NCBI RefSeq assembly: GCF_023806125.1 | Contig: NZ_JAMSKT010000011.1 | Span: 1-64,000 of the forward strand | Length of the DNA stretch: 64,000 bases | Direction of reading: 5' to 3' | From: Clostridium caldaquaticum | Lineage (GTDB): Bacteria > Bacillota > Clostridia > Clostridiales > Clostridiaceae | Part shown: positions 17,428-26,172 of the stretch, piece by piece | How positions within the stretch are numbered: the stretch's first letter is position 1 | Layout: the number at the start of each line of letters is the position of its first letter | Program-made: the position numbers and the translations under genes | The notes under the pieces: model-generated | Databases searched by the model: none | Told to the model about the DNA's origin: nothing | The model's input: only the letters and a program-made list of their open reading frames with translations

Positions 17428-18027
17428 TTAGCAGCAGTTTATTAAATCTCCACCCATACATTCACAGCAGGTATCTGCACACCATAAAGTTGCACAGATA
17501 TCGCACATATCACTATCTCTTCCGTTTCTTCCGTAGTAGGTTTGTCTGTAGGCAGTATTTCTGTTTTGAAGATTATTTAGTGTCTGTCTGTATTCAAAAT
17601 TATTAGGATCAAGATTGCAGGCATTTACTATATAATTATAGGCATTGTCATACCAGCCTTTTCTTAAATACAGTATACCCACTAAATAGTTCCACTCTGC
17701 ATCTCTTACAGAAATTCTGTTTAATTTTTCCTCAGCAGCTCTTAAATTGCCATTTTGTAAATCCATTCGAATTTCGCTGTATATTCCGTAATTTGAACTA
17801 TTGTTATTATAGCTGCTGCCATAACTGCTAGAAGAATAATTGGAATTGTTCATAAGTGTATCATAAGCTTCGTTTATTTCTCTAAGTTTTTCTTCTGCTA
17901 AGTCTCTTAAAGGATTATTTCCGTATTGGTCAGGATGATATTTTTTAACTAATTCTTTATAAGCTTTTTTTATTTCTTCTTTTGAGGCACCTTCTTTAAT
18001 TTCTAATACTTCATAAGGATTTCTCAT
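17428..18027 (-). CDS. DnaJ-domain protein with cysteine-rich tail, 199 aa
   Basis: Residues 1-~65 are a J-domain with the HPD triad in [11 protein letters not shown] low-complexity Ser/Asn/Tyr linker follows (~66-85), then a TPR-like helical region (~88-155: [27 protein letters not shown]). The last 26 residues hold eight cysteines, [17 protein letters not shown] and a final NCC. Such a tail could bind zinc or Fe-S, or be a membrane/lipid-contact patch. It is not a canonical DnaJ (no G/F region or standard zinc finger). Its start overlaps the stop of the DUF5685 gene by 17 bases, so the two are tightly coupled. Confidence 0.9.
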   Translation of the reverse strand: MRNPYEVLEIKEGASKEEIKKAYKELVKKYHPDQYGNNPLRDLAEEKLREINEAYDTLMNNSNYSSSSYGSSYNNNSSNYGIYSEIRMDLQNGNLRAAEEKLNRISVRDAEWNYLVGILYLRKGWYDNAYNYIVNACNLDPNNFEYRQTLNNLQNRNTAYRQTYYGRNGRDSDMCDICATLWCADTCCECMGGDLINCC

Positions 18028-18898
18028 TTACAATTCCTCCTAAATCTCTTTTAAAAACTTTGTCCATTTTCTCCATTAAACCAAATTGCAGTATATTATG
18101 AAGTAAGTCGTAGTTTTTCTTTACTGATATATTATTAAGGTATTCCAGGCAGCTTTGAGCACAGCTTGTAAGAATAAAATCAATTCTACTACTATAAGAA
18201 TTTACAAAATCACTATAAGTTAAGTTTTCACTATTAAATGCGGCATTTATAGCATTAAATTTTTTCTTTTCCATATCCTTTTTTAAATCATCATAGGCAT
18301 CTATTATATATATCCACTTTCCAAGATTATAACCGAGCCAATATAAAGCTTTGCTATTTTCATGCTTTATATTATAAGAAGAAAGTATTAAGCCGGTTAA
18401 ATCTGCAAAATGATGGCTTAACTCATCGAGAGTTTTACCGGATGCACTTTTTTCAGCACTATATAGTCTAGATAAACACTGCTCTATAAATGCAGAATTT
18501 AATCTATAATGCTCAGGAGCTTTTTTTAAATATATATTTAATATAGAAGAATAGATTTTGCTAAGTTTTGAGTTATCATCATTAATATTATCTAAAAGTT
18601 TGTAATATGTAAGTATTACGTTACAAAAAGCAGCATATTTTAATGCTGAGTTTTCAATAAAAACTAATCTTTTTTCTGTTGGATGAAAGCAGCAGAAAAC
18701 TTTGGTTAGTTTATTTCTGCTGTCTTCTAGGGAGTCTAAAAGAACAGCTAAAAAAGCCATATCATAATTAAGTGCAAGCCTTGGCACATTTCCAAAGCTT
18801 TTCTTAATTTCTCTGCAAAGACCACAGTAATAAGCTTTAAATTTTTCAAAGTCCTTTATTTTTAGTTCCATCTTACAAGGAGTTACATACCCAAACAT
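18011..18898 (-). CDS. DUF5685 family protein, 295 aa
   Basis: The N-terminus [17 protein letters not shown] and [17 protein letters not shown] is the family signature; it holds C8 and a CxxC. Further cysteines occur in VFCCFHP and AAFCNVIL. The rest is alpha-helical, with an Asp-rich element [12 protein letters not shown] and a ...NAINAAFN motif resembling the helical, cysteine-containing isoprenoid-synthase-like fold seen in some lipid enzymes. No function is established. Start and stop overlap neighbours (TAATG junction with the CYTH gene at 18898). Confidence 0.87.
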   Translation of the reverse strand: MFGYVTPCKMELKIKDFEKFKAYYCGLCREIKKSFGNVPRLALNYDMAFLAVLLDSLEDSRNKLTKVFCCFHPTEKRLVFIENSALKYAAFCNVILTYYKLLDNINDDNSKLSKIYSSILNIYLKKAPEHYRLNSAFIEQCLSRLYSAEKSASGKTLDELSHHFADLTGLILSSYNIKHENSKALYWLGYNLGKWIYIIDAYDDLKKDMEKKKFNAINAAFNSENLTYSDFVNSYSSRIDFILTSCAQSCLEYLNNISVKKNYDLLHNILQFGLMEKMDKVFKRDLGGIVNEKSL

Positions 18899-19443
18899 TA
18901 TAAGCCTTTAACTCCTCTATTAGACAGAATTTCATATATAGTTTTAGAGGTAGTGTCCTCCATTGAATAGCCTAAAAGTTCTACTATTTCTTTTAATTCA
19001 TCTTCATAAAAAGTTTCTATTTCTATGTAGGGGAAAGGGCAGAAGCTTTTTTCATTTATATCTATTTCTACAAGAGTATTTTTATACTTATAGCTTTCTC
19101 TGTATTTTTTTATAGATTGTACCAATTGAAGACCTAGGGCTTTGAATATATTTTCACCTTCTTCACTGCTGTCTATTATAGTTTCATGCTCATTCATTAT
19201 TTTATATTTTTCCTGACTTATCATTTCTTTAATAGTCATGTAGTGAACTGTTTTATTATTAAGCATATCTTCAATTGTTCTAATTCGTGCATAGCCTTTT
19301 TTATTTAGAAGCCTTCTATCTTCAAAATCATAAATTCTATTTATCTGATTTTCCATTTTAACTTTTTCTGCTTCTAAGGAATGAAGTTTATTTCTTATTT
19401 GGTCTACATCTATATCTAATATTCTAGTTTCTAATTCTTTCAA
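18898..19443 (-). CDS. CYTH-domain protein (class IV adenylate cyclase / triphosphatase fold), 181 aa
   Basis: The CYTH tunnel-fold pattern is visible: an N-terminal ELETR (a variant of ExExK with Arg in place of Lys), ARIRT, HYMTIKEMIS, and the acidic strands LVEIDINE and PFPYIEIETFY. Family members hydrolyse inorganic or nucleoside triphosphates or make cAMP. The altered last residue of the signature may change activity. It is the first gene of the four-gene minus-strand set that includes DUF5685 and the DnaJ-domain protein. AGTGAG before ATG is the ribosome site. Confidence 0.85.
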   Translation of the reverse strand: MKELETRILDIDVDQIRNKLHSLEAEKVKMENQINRIYDFEDRRLLNKKGYARIRTIEDMLNNKTVHYMTIKEMISQEKYKIMNEHETIIDSSEEGENIFKALGLQLVQSIKKYRESYKYKNTLVEIDINEKSFCPFPYIEIETFYEDELKEIVELLGYSMEDTTSKTIYEILSNRGVKGL

Positions 19444-19673
19444 TTTCTCACTTCCTTAAGATGTATGGTAGTTTGTTAAAAAAATTATAACATAATATAT
19501 TATGTTAAATGAAGTATTTTATTATGAACATAATATAAAATTTAAGGTGTTTCTTTATTTTATCTAAATAGTTCAAATTAATTTATCAGTAACTGCTTAA
19601 AATAGTTTTTCTATTTATTTCAAATATGTTATAATATGTTTAAACTAATATTGAACATAAGGGGGATACATAA

Positions 19674-20168
19674 GTGGATAATTTTTATGAACAACTTGTA
19701 ACTACATATAAAACAGGGGCTTATAAATCAGCTAATGCTGCTTTTTATGTTTTTGGAGTACTGGCACTTGTAACATTATCAGTTAATTTATTACTGTTTG
19801 CTGTATTCTTAATTTTAGCAATAGGGGCATTTTTTCTTAAGAAAAGTCTTTATGTTGAATATGAGTATGTTTTTACAAATGGAGAAATAGACATAGACAA
19901 GATTGTAGAAATGAATAAAAGAAAAAGAGTTTTTACTTTTGATATAAAAAGTGTTGAGCTTCTGGCTCTTGAAGAAAGTCAGTATGTAAAAGACTTTGCT
20001 AATAAACCGTCAAAGATTTTAACACTTTATCCTAAAACTAGTGATAAAAAAGTATACGTGGCTATGATAACTGGAGGTACTGAAAGAGTTCAGCTAAGAT
20101 TTGTACCAGATGAAGAATTTGTAAATCTATGCTACAAATATAATCCAAGGGCAGTTAAAAAATACTAA
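19674..20168 (+). CDS. Conserved clostridial membrane protein (DUF6106-like), 164 aa
   Basis: Two membrane helices (about 22-40 and 42-58) precede a cytoplasmic beta-rich domain (about 60-164), with VEYEYVFTNGEIDIDKI and VQLRFVPDEEFVNLCYKYNPR near the end. I place it in the DUF6106-type group from overall architecture; the family has no known function. The start is GTG at 19674, 10 bases after GGGGG. Divergent from the CYTH operon, with 230 bases between them holding both promoters. Confidence 0.75.
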   Translation: MDNFYEQLVTTYKTGAYKSANAAFYVFGVLALVTLSVNLLLFAVFLILAIGAFFLKKSLYVEYEYVFTNGEIDIDKIVEMNKRKRVFTFDIKSVELLALEESQYVKDFANKPSKILTLYPKTSDKKVYVAMITGGTERVQLRFVPDEEFVNLCYKYNPRAVKKY

Positions 20169-20176
20169 TAAAGAGT

Positions 20177-20220
20177 AAACATGGAGGGTATTTTAATTCA
20201 ATATCAATCCATGTTTTTTT
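20177..20220 (+). terminator. Intrinsic terminator
   Basis: AAACATGGA (20177-20185) pairs with TCCATGTTT (20208-20216) around a 22-base loop, followed by a run of T. Confidence 0.75.
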
Positions 20221-20282
20221 ATTGACATAAGGTGAGTTTATATTTACATTAATATATGAAGTTTCCTATTGAGGTGATTTGA

Positions 20283-21317
20283 TTGGAATATATAAAAGAA
20301 ATACAAATAAATGAAGCGGTGCTGCATATTTTAGATAATAATTCAGAAGAGCCTGTACTTAATGAATATACTTTAGAGCTAAATGAGGAAATATATAAAT
20401 TTTTGTTAAGACATATAGAACGCTGTATTAAGGATGAGGAATTAAAATATGCAGTGTTTAACGAGGAAAGAAATATTGTAAAAGATTTGTCTCAGGAATA
20501 TTTAAATGGAGAAAACAATATTTTAGATGTTTCAAAAGAACTTGCCAGGCAGATGTTTAAGCTGATGAAATCTAGAGGGAATATACCCTCCTGTGATTTG
20601 ATGGTTGTATCAATATCAACAGAGCATGGTCCGATGCTTGGAATTATGAAAATGGATTATATTAAAAATTATACTCATAGCATTGATTTTATAGATGATA
20701 AAATAGGAATAAATATAGTGCCTCAATTTACAGGACTTCCTGCAAGCAGTCAGAGAATTCAAAAGTGTGCTTTTATCAAGCCTTTAAAAAAAGAGCAGAA
20801 ATTTAATCTTATGGTTATAGATAAAAGCAATAATAAAGAAAAAGATGAATATGGCTCAAATTATTTTATAAATGATTATTTAGGCTGCAGCATAATATTA
20901 AATGAAAGAGATATGACTAAAGCTTTTGTTAGTGCTGCAGAAAATTGGACCAGAAATAACCTAAAGGAAGATGCAGCTTCTCAAGAAGCTGTTAGAAGTG
21001 CTATAAAAAAGGTGCTGAAGGAAGAAGAACATATAGATGTAAAAGCACTGTCAGAGGATTTGTTTAAAGACCAGTTTGAAGCTCAGCAGGATTTTATACA
21101 GTTTGTATCAGCTTCAGGAGTAGAAGAAAAAGTGTCTGTAGATAAAGAATGGGTTTCTAAAAAATTAAAGAGAGTAAGACTTAAAATAGATAAAGATATT
21201 GATCTTTATATAAATGAAGAAACCTATAATGATGAAAGCCGCTTTGAAATACAAAAAAATGGTGATGGCTCTATAAATATAGTTATAAAGCATGTAATGA
21301 ATTATATTGAAAAATAA
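20283..21317 (+). CDS. Nucleoid-associated protein, NA37/YejK family, 344 aa
   Basis: The protein aligns by pattern with the NdpA/YejK (37-kDa nucleoid-associated protein) family: an N-terminal INEAVLHILDNNSEEP, a central DLMVVSIS and GIMKMDY block, and QKCAFIKPL. The family binds DNA in proteobacteria and is also common in Firmicutes, where its role is little studied. No membrane segment. The start is TTG at 20283 after GAGGTGATT. It is transcribed alone. Confidence 0.83.
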   Translation: MEYIKEIQINEAVLHILDNNSEEPVLNEYTLELNEEIYKFLLRHIERCIKDEELKYAVFNEERNIVKDLSQEYLNGENNILDVSKELARQMFKLMKSRGNIPSCDLMVVSISTEHGPMLGIMKMDYIKNYTHSIDFIDDKIGINIVPQFTGLPASSQRIQKCAFIKPLKKEQKFNLMVIDKSNNKEKDEYGSNYFINDYLGCSIILNERDMTKAFVSAAENWTRNNLKEDAASQEAVRSAIKKVLKEEEHIDVKALSEDLFKDQFEAQQDFIQFVSASGVEEKVSVDKEWVSKKLKRVRLKIDKDIDLYINEETYNDESRFEIQKNGDGSINIVIKHVMNYIEK

Positions 21318-21320
21318 GTT

Positions 21321-21342
21321 AGGGGATGAATCTACATCCCCT
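21321..21342. terminator. Short hairpin between convergent genes
   Basis: AGGGGATG (21321-21328) pairs with CATCCCCT (21335-21342), loop 6. The trailing U-run is poor (TAATTATTA), so termination strength is doubtful. Confidence 0.6.
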
Positions 21343-21347
21343 AATTA

Positions 21348-22271
21348 TTATAGTGCATTTGAAGAACCAAGTACGTTTTTAATCTTATCTTCTACTAACT
21401 CTTGAATAGCAGTTCTTGCAGCTCCCATATATTTTCTTGGATCTATTTCCTTTGGATTTTCTGCAAAGAACTTTCTTAAAGTTGCAGTCATTGCAAGTCT
21501 TAAATCTGTATCCATGTTTATTTTACATACTGCCATGGAGGAAGCCTTTCTAAGCATGTCTGCTGGAACTCCTTTAGCACCATCGATTTGTCCGCCATAT
21601 TCGTTGCACATTTCAACATATTTTTGGTCAACGGCAGATGCCCCGTGAAGAACTATTGGGAAACCAGGTAATCTCTTTTGAATATCTTCAAGTATATCGA
21701 ATCTTAGTTTAGCTTCACCAGTAAACTTAAATGCCCCGTGGCTTGTTCCTATAGCAATAGCTAAAGAATCAACACCAGTTCTTTTTACGAAATCTTCAGC
21801 TTGAGCAGGGTCAGTATAAACTCCCTTTTCAACTGATACTTCATCTTCAACTCCAGCTAACTGACCAAGTTCAGCTTCAACTACAACTCCTCTTGCGTGA
21901 GCGTAATCAACAACTTCCTTAGTTAATCTTACATTTTCTTCGTAATCATAGTGTGAACCGTCAAACATAACAGAAGTAAATCCAGCTTCTATAACTTCTT
22001 TGCAAACATCAATGCTTGCACCATGGTCAAGGTGAAGAGCTATATCTAACCCAGTTTCTTCTACAGCAGCTTCTACCATTTTTACTAAATACTTAGCTCC
22101 AGCAAATTTTATTGCACTTGATGAAACCTGAAGTATAACAGGGGAGTTTTGTGCCTTTGCACCATTAACTACACCTTGAATAATTTCCATATCATTGATG
22201 TTAAATGCACCTATTGAGTAACCACCTTCGTAAGCTTTCTTAAACATTTCTTTAGTTGTTACTAAAGCCAT
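21348..22271 (-). CDS. fba: Class II fructose-1,6-bisphosphate aldolase, 307 aa
   Basis: This zinc-dependent glycolytic aldolase cleaves fructose-1,6-bisphosphate to glyceraldehyde-3-phosphate and dihydroxyacetone phosphate. Zinc-ligand and active-site blocks are visible: LHLDHGASIDVCKEVI (about 80-95), VVEAELGQLAG, TDPAQAEDFV, AIGTSHGAFKF and IVLHGASAVD. Length is normal for the family. The ATG at 22271 follows AAAGGTGG; codons further upstream lack a ribosome site. A 20-bp-period direct repeat resembling a CggR operator lies just upstream at 22299-22334. Confidence 0.97.
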   Translation of the reverse strand: MALVTTKEMFKKAYEGGYSIGAFNINDMEIIQGVVNGAKAQNSPVILQVSSSAIKFAGAKYLVKMVEAAVEETGLDIALHLDHGASIDVCKEVIEAGFTSVMFDGSHYDYEENVRLTKEVVDYAHARGVVVEAELGQLAGVEDEVSVEKGVYTDPAQAEDFVKRTGVDSLAIAIGTSHGAFKFTGEAKLRFDILEDIQKRLPGFPIVLHGASAVDQKYVEMCNEYGGQIDGAKGVPADMLRKASSMAVCKINMDTDLRLAMTATLRKFFAENPKEIDPRKYMGAARTAIQELVEDKIKNVLGSSNAL

Positions 22272-22298
22272 TGCTATTCCACCTTTCATTATGTATTA

Positions 22299-22346
22299 GG
22301 GACTTTGATTGACCCAGTGGGACTTAAATTACCCATATTTATTATA
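22299..22346 (-). promoter_or_regulatory. CggR-like operator and -10 region of fba
   Basis: Two GGGAC boxes on the plus strand (22299-22303 and 22319-22323) are exactly 20 bases apart. Each is followed by six variable bases and a TGAC or TACC element. This matches the layout of the Bacillus CggR operator (GGGAC-N6-TGTC repeated with a 20-bp period). On the minus strand a TATAAT lies at 22341-22346, so the repeats fall at about +1 to +36 of the fba transcript, where a roadblock repressor would sit. No convincing -35 is seen. The arrangement is seen; regulation by CggR is inferred. Confidence 0.65.
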
Positions 22347-22479
22347 ATTGAATAATGATAGATTTTCCATAGTTTAATTATAAATTATTATAAGTATTTT
22401 TAATAAACCTGCAGAATAAATATAAATATAATTATATCGCATATTTAGTTATTAACATATATTATTTTTATATCTTTAT

Positions 22480-22860
22480 TTAAAAAATATTCTGTATAGT
22501 AATTTTTTCTAGACTGGATATGTGTTTTATAAGAAATTTTAAAAGATGTACGCTTGCTAACGCTTCATCCTTGGTTTGTTCTTTTACATATTGAGGAAGT
22601 TTCCAAAGTTCCATTTCAACATTGTCAATTTCTTGATGATTTACAAAAATTTTTATAAGTTTAGCATGTTTCTCCCACTTTTGAGTATAGTCCATAGAAG
22701 TTTCGTAAGCTTTATTCCAATCTTCATTCATAATATATTCTTCAAGTTTATCATTTAGATTTTGTATATTTAAAGATATCTTATTCAGGTAATTTATTGA
22801 TAAACACATGGCAATTACCATGATCAAGAATATTATAATAGAGAGTATAACATTTTTCAC
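22480..22860 (-). CDS. DUF4363 family protein, 126 aa
   Basis: One N-terminal membrane anchor (about residues 4-24) precedes a helical extracytoplasmic part, with YIMNEDWNKAYETSMDYTQK and a SVHLLKFLIKHI motif. This matches clostridial DUF4363 proteins, which regularly follow DUF421 genes as here (2-base gap, translationally coupled). The function is unknown. A 190-base stretch to its left, before fba, holds the fba promoter region. Confidence 0.85.
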   Translation of the reverse strand: MKNVILSIIIFLIMVIAMCLSINYLNKISLNIQNLNDKLEEYIMNEDWNKAYETSMDYTQKWEKHAKLIKIFVNHQEIDNVEMELWKLPQYVKEQTKDEALASVHLLKFLIKHISSLEKITIQNIF

Positions 22861-22862
22861 AA

Positions 22863-23546
22863 TTAATTTTTTCCTCCTTCCTTTAGCTGGTAGAAGAATT
22901 TTCCTTTTGAGTCCAGTAATGCTATAAAAACTTTATCAGCAGAAGAAATATTATTTTTATTTAATTGATTTTGCAGCCATGATTTATTTTTCTCTATAAT
23001 TTTTAAATTATGATGATTTATTTTACCATCAAGAATTAATGTGATTGGAAGCTTATCTTGAGTGGACTTTATTTTCAAGTCTTCTTTTGTAGCTGGCTCC
23101 AGATTAGTTTTAGGTATTACTGACATCTGGCCGCTGGTTTCCAGTATGGCGTATTCTATATCTTCTATGTTATAGTATCCTTGAAGTCTTAATTCTTCAA
23201 GTAGGTCATTAATGTTAAATCTATTATTTTTTAGCTCTTTAATGTTTAGTTTACCTTCCTTTATTATTATACTTGGTTTTCCGCTGAATATTATTCTGGC
23301 AAATTCGCTTTTAAGTTCAGCTAGTGATATTAATGCTTGAAGCAGAAGCAAGGTTATTATAGGGATAAGTCCATGAACTAAAGGAATCCTTGTATCCTGC
23401 ATTGGCAGTGAAGCTAGCTCTGAAATCATTATGGCGATTACAAGCTCAAAGGGCTGCATTTCACCGATTTGTCTTTTGCCCATTATCCGCATAGTAAATA
23501 CAACTACAAAATACAGTATTATAGTTCTAAACATGGAAATAAACAA
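22863..23546 (-). CDS. DUF421 (YetF-like) membrane protein, 227 aa
   Basis: Three N-terminal helices occupy residues ~1-80. The family signature MGKRQIGEMQPFELVIAIMI follows the first helix, and a cytoplasmic domain (about 90-227) carries GKPSIIIKEGKLN and LRLQGYYNIEDIEYAI. YetF-like proteins are linked to spore-membrane and envelope functions in Bacillus but lack a defined biochemical role. The start is TTG at 23546, close after GGAAGTGA. Operon with the DUF4363 gene. Confidence 0.92.
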   Translation of the reverse strand: MFISMFRTIILYFVVVFTMRIMGKRQIGEMQPFELVIAIMISELASLPMQDTRIPLVHGLIPIITLLLLQALISLAELKSEFARIIFSGKPSIIIKEGKLNIKELKNNRFNINDLLEELRLQGYYNIEDIEYAILETSGQMSVIPKTNLEPATKEDLKIKSTQDKLPITLILDGKINHHNLKIIEKNKSWLQNQLNKNNISSADKVFIALLDSKGKFFYQLKEGGKN

Positions 23547-23700
23547 AAAATCACTTCCTTAACAGTAAAGTCAAAATAAGATTAACAAGTATATTTTTTG
23601 CAGAAATATTAAAAATTATGATTAGGAGTATAACAATTGTTTAAAGTAGAAGTATAATAATAGTACTTACAAAAATTAAAAAGCGTGAGGGGGTAAGTGA

Positions 23701-25362
23701 ATGGAAAAATTAATTTTAAATTTATCTTCTATGAAAAAGGAAATCCAGGTTGAGAAGGGAACGGTTTTGCAGAAAATAGTAGAAGATAATTACAAAGAGG
23801 AAAAGCTGCCTATAGTGCTTGCTAAAATTAACGGAAGATATAAGGAGCTAACATGCAAGCTTGAGGAAGGAGGAAGTTTTGAAGCTGTAGATATTAGGGA
23901 TGATTTAGGCATGAGAACTTATATAAGAACTTTGCAGTTTGTTCTTATAAAAGCAGTTTTAGAACTTTATCCAGAAGCTGTGATAACAATTGAGCATTCT
24001 TTAAGTAAAGGATTATTTGGAGAAATCCATAAAAATACTCCTTTAAACTGTAGTGATATTGAAAGTATAAAAATTAAGATGAAAGAAATTATTGATAAGG
24101 ATTTACCTATAAAAAAAGTATCTCTATCTAAGGAAAAAGCTGTAAAAATATTTACAAAATATAAAATGGAGGATAAGCTAAGATTGCTTAAGCATGTAGA
24201 AACAGAAACTGTAAAGCTTTATGAATTAGATGGAAGATACGACTATTTTTATGGTTCTATGGCTTATTCAACTGGAGTATTAAAATATTTTGATTTAATA
24301 TGCTATGGACAAGGTTTTATATTAAGACATCCTTCTCAAAATAATCCTTCAGTTATTCCAGAGTTTGTTGAATATAAGAAGTTAGCTAAAGTGTTTTATG
24401 AGACAGAGCAATGGGGAAACATTTTAGGAGTAGGAGATGTAGGCTCTTTAAATGATAAGGTAGACAATATGGACATTATTAACATAATTCATGTAGCTGA
24501 AGCACTCCATGAAAAGAAAATTGCCTATATTGCTGATATGATTCATGAAAGAAAAGGTACTAAGCTTGTTTTAATAGCGGGTCCTTCTTCTTCAGGAAAA
24601 ACAACCTTTGCAAGAAGGCTTGCAATACAGCTTAGAGTAAATGGTTTTTTACCAATTCCTATATCTTTAGATGATTATTTTATAGACAGAGAGCATACTC
24701 CAAGAGATGAAAAAGGAGAGTATGATTTTGAATCCATATATGCTCTTGATTTAGAGCTTTTTAATGAGCAGCTTGAGGCTCTTTTAAAAGGAGAAGAGGT
24801 TGAAGTACCTACATTTAACTTTAAAAAAGGTGTAAGAGAATGGAATGGTGAAAAAATTAGACTTCCTGAAAATGGAATTCTTATAGTTGAAGGTATTCAT
24901 GGTTTAAATGAAATGTTAACTTCTTCTATAGCAAAAGAAAATAAATTTAAAATATATATAAGTGCTCTAACTCAGCTGAATTTGGATAATCACAATAGAA
25001 TAGCTACTACTGATGTTAGAATGATAAGGAGAATAGTAAGAGATTATTTATCCAGAGGATATGGTGCAGAACAGACTCTTAAAATGTGGCCATCAATAAG
25101 AAGAGGGGAAGAGAAAAATATATTTGTTTTCCAAGAAGAAGCTGATGTGATGTTTAATTCAACCCTTGTATATGAACTATGTGTTCTTAAAAAATATGCT
25201 TTAGAAGAGCTTAAAAAAATAGATGAAGAAAGTTCTGTTTATTATGAGGCTTTAAGGTTAAAGAGTTTTTTAAATTTTTTCAAGGAGTTAGATATGAAAT
25301 ATGTACCAGAAAATTCTATATTGAGAGAGTTTGTTGGAGGCAGTGTGTTTTATAAATATTAA
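23701..25362 (+). CDS. Nucleoside kinase-like protein (TGS/ThrRS-like N-domain plus uridine kinase domain), 553 aa
   Basis: Residues 1-~60 resemble a TGS domain and ~60-190 resemble the second domain of threonyl-tRNA synthetases (SKGLFGEIHKN and similar). Residues ~285-500 are a uridine kinase-like P-loop domain: IAGPSSSGKTTFARRLA as Walker A, ISLDDYFIDR, and ILIVEGIHGLNE. The family (common in Firmicutes) is annotated as nucleoside kinase; the substrate is not proven. Start ATG with GAGGGGGTAAGTGA. The gene is monocistronic, ending at the hairpin 25375-25406. Confidence 0.88.
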   Translation: MEKLILNLSSMKKEIQVEKGTVLQKIVEDNYKEEKLPIVLAKINGRYKELTCKLEEGGSFEAVDIRDDLGMRTYIRTLQFVLIKAVLELYPEAVITIEHSLSKGLFGEIHKNTPLNCSDIESIKIKMKEIIDKDLPIKKVSLSKEKAVKIFTKYKMEDKLRLLKHVETETVKLYELDGRYDYFYGSMAYSTGVLKYFDLICYGQGFILRHPSQNNPSVIPEFVEYKKLAKVFYETEQWGNILGVGDVGSLNDKVDNMDIINIIHVAEALHEKKIAYIADMIHERKGTKLVLIAGPSSSGKTTFARRLAIQLRVNGFLPIPISLDDYFIDREHTPRDEKGEYDFESIYALDLELFNEQLEALLKGEEVEVPTFNFKKGVREWNGEKIRLPENGILIVEGIHGLNEMLTSSIAKENKFKIYISALTQLNLDNHNRIATTDVRMIRRIVRDYLSRGYGAEQTLKMWPSIRRGEEKNIFVFQEEADVMFNSTLVYELCVLKKYALEELKKIDEESSVYYEALRLKSFLNFFKELDMKYVPENSILREFVGGSVFYKY

Positions 25363-25374
25363 ATGAAATTTTAT

Positions 25375-25406
25375 AGCTTAGGGGTTATCTCTAAGCTGTT
25401 TTTTAT
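25375..25406 (+). terminator. Intrinsic terminator
   Basis: AGCTTAG (25375-25381) pairs with CTAAGCT (25391-25397), followed by GTTTTTTA. Confidence 0.85.
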
Positions 25407-25487
25407 TTGCGTTTTTAGTATGAATACTGTAAATTGTATTGTAGAAAAATTATTATAATGAAGTTTTTAATAAAGGTGGAGAGTTTG

Positions 25488-26165
25488 ATGAGAAATTATA
25501 GTGCTTTTGATATACTAGGACCTGTGATGATAGGGCCTTCCAGCTCTCATACAGCAGGAGCTGCAAGATTAGGTAAAGTAGCAAAATTAATTGCAGGAAA
25601 AGATATTAAAGAGGTAAAGTTTTTACTTCATGGTTCTTTTGCTAAAACATATAAAGGTCACGGAACTGACAGAGCTTTGGTTGCCGGCATATTAGGCATG
25701 GACCCTTGGGATGAGAGACTGAAAGATTCACTTGATATTGCTAAAAAACTTAATCTTAAAGTGGCATTTGTTGAAGCGGATTTAGGAGAGGAACATCCTA
25801 ACACAGTTAAATTTATTATAAAAGACTGTGAAGATAAAGTTATTGAAGTAATGGGTTCCTCCATAGGCGGTGGAAACATTATTATAAGTGAAGTTGACGG
25901 ACAGAAGATAAAATTTACAGGAGAGTATCCGACTTTGATTATTAAGCATGTTGATGTTCCGGGAGTTATATCGAAAGTAACAGCTGTTATTTATGAGGCT
26001 CAAATTAATATAGCAACTATGAGTGTATTTAGAAGCAGCCGCGGTGCAGAGGCAACAATGATATTTGAAACGGATTCTCTTGTGTCGGAAAATTTAGTTG
26101 AAAAGATTTCAGAAATAGGAAATATTAAAGGTATAAGAGTTATAAGTACTATTTCAGAAAGGTAG
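25488..26165 (+). CDS. sdaAB: L-serine dehydratase, beta subunit, 225 aa
   Basis: The beta chain of the iron-sulfur L-serine dehydratase, which deaminates serine to pyruvate and ammonia. Visible blocks are DILGPVMIGPSSSHTAGAAR (about 7-26), GHGTDRALVAGILGMDPWD and a C-terminal ACT domain (about 148-220: LIIKHVDVPGVISKVTAV). I chose the ATG at 25488 because AAAGGTGGAGAG precedes it; upstream in-frame codons lack a ribosome site. The alpha subunit gene begins 7 bases after the stop. Confidence 0.96.
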   Translation: MRNYSAFDILGPVMIGPSSSHTAGAARLGKVAKLIAGKDIKEVKFLLHGSFAKTYKGHGTDRALVAGILGMDPWDERLKDSLDIAKKLNLKVAFVEADLGEEHPNTVKFIIKDCEDKVIEVMGSSIGGGNIIISEVDGQKIKFTGEYPTLIIKHVDVPGVISKVTAVIYEAQINIATMSVFRSSRGAEATMIFETDSLVSENLVEKISEIGNIKGIRVISTISER

Positions 26166-26172
26166 GAAAATT

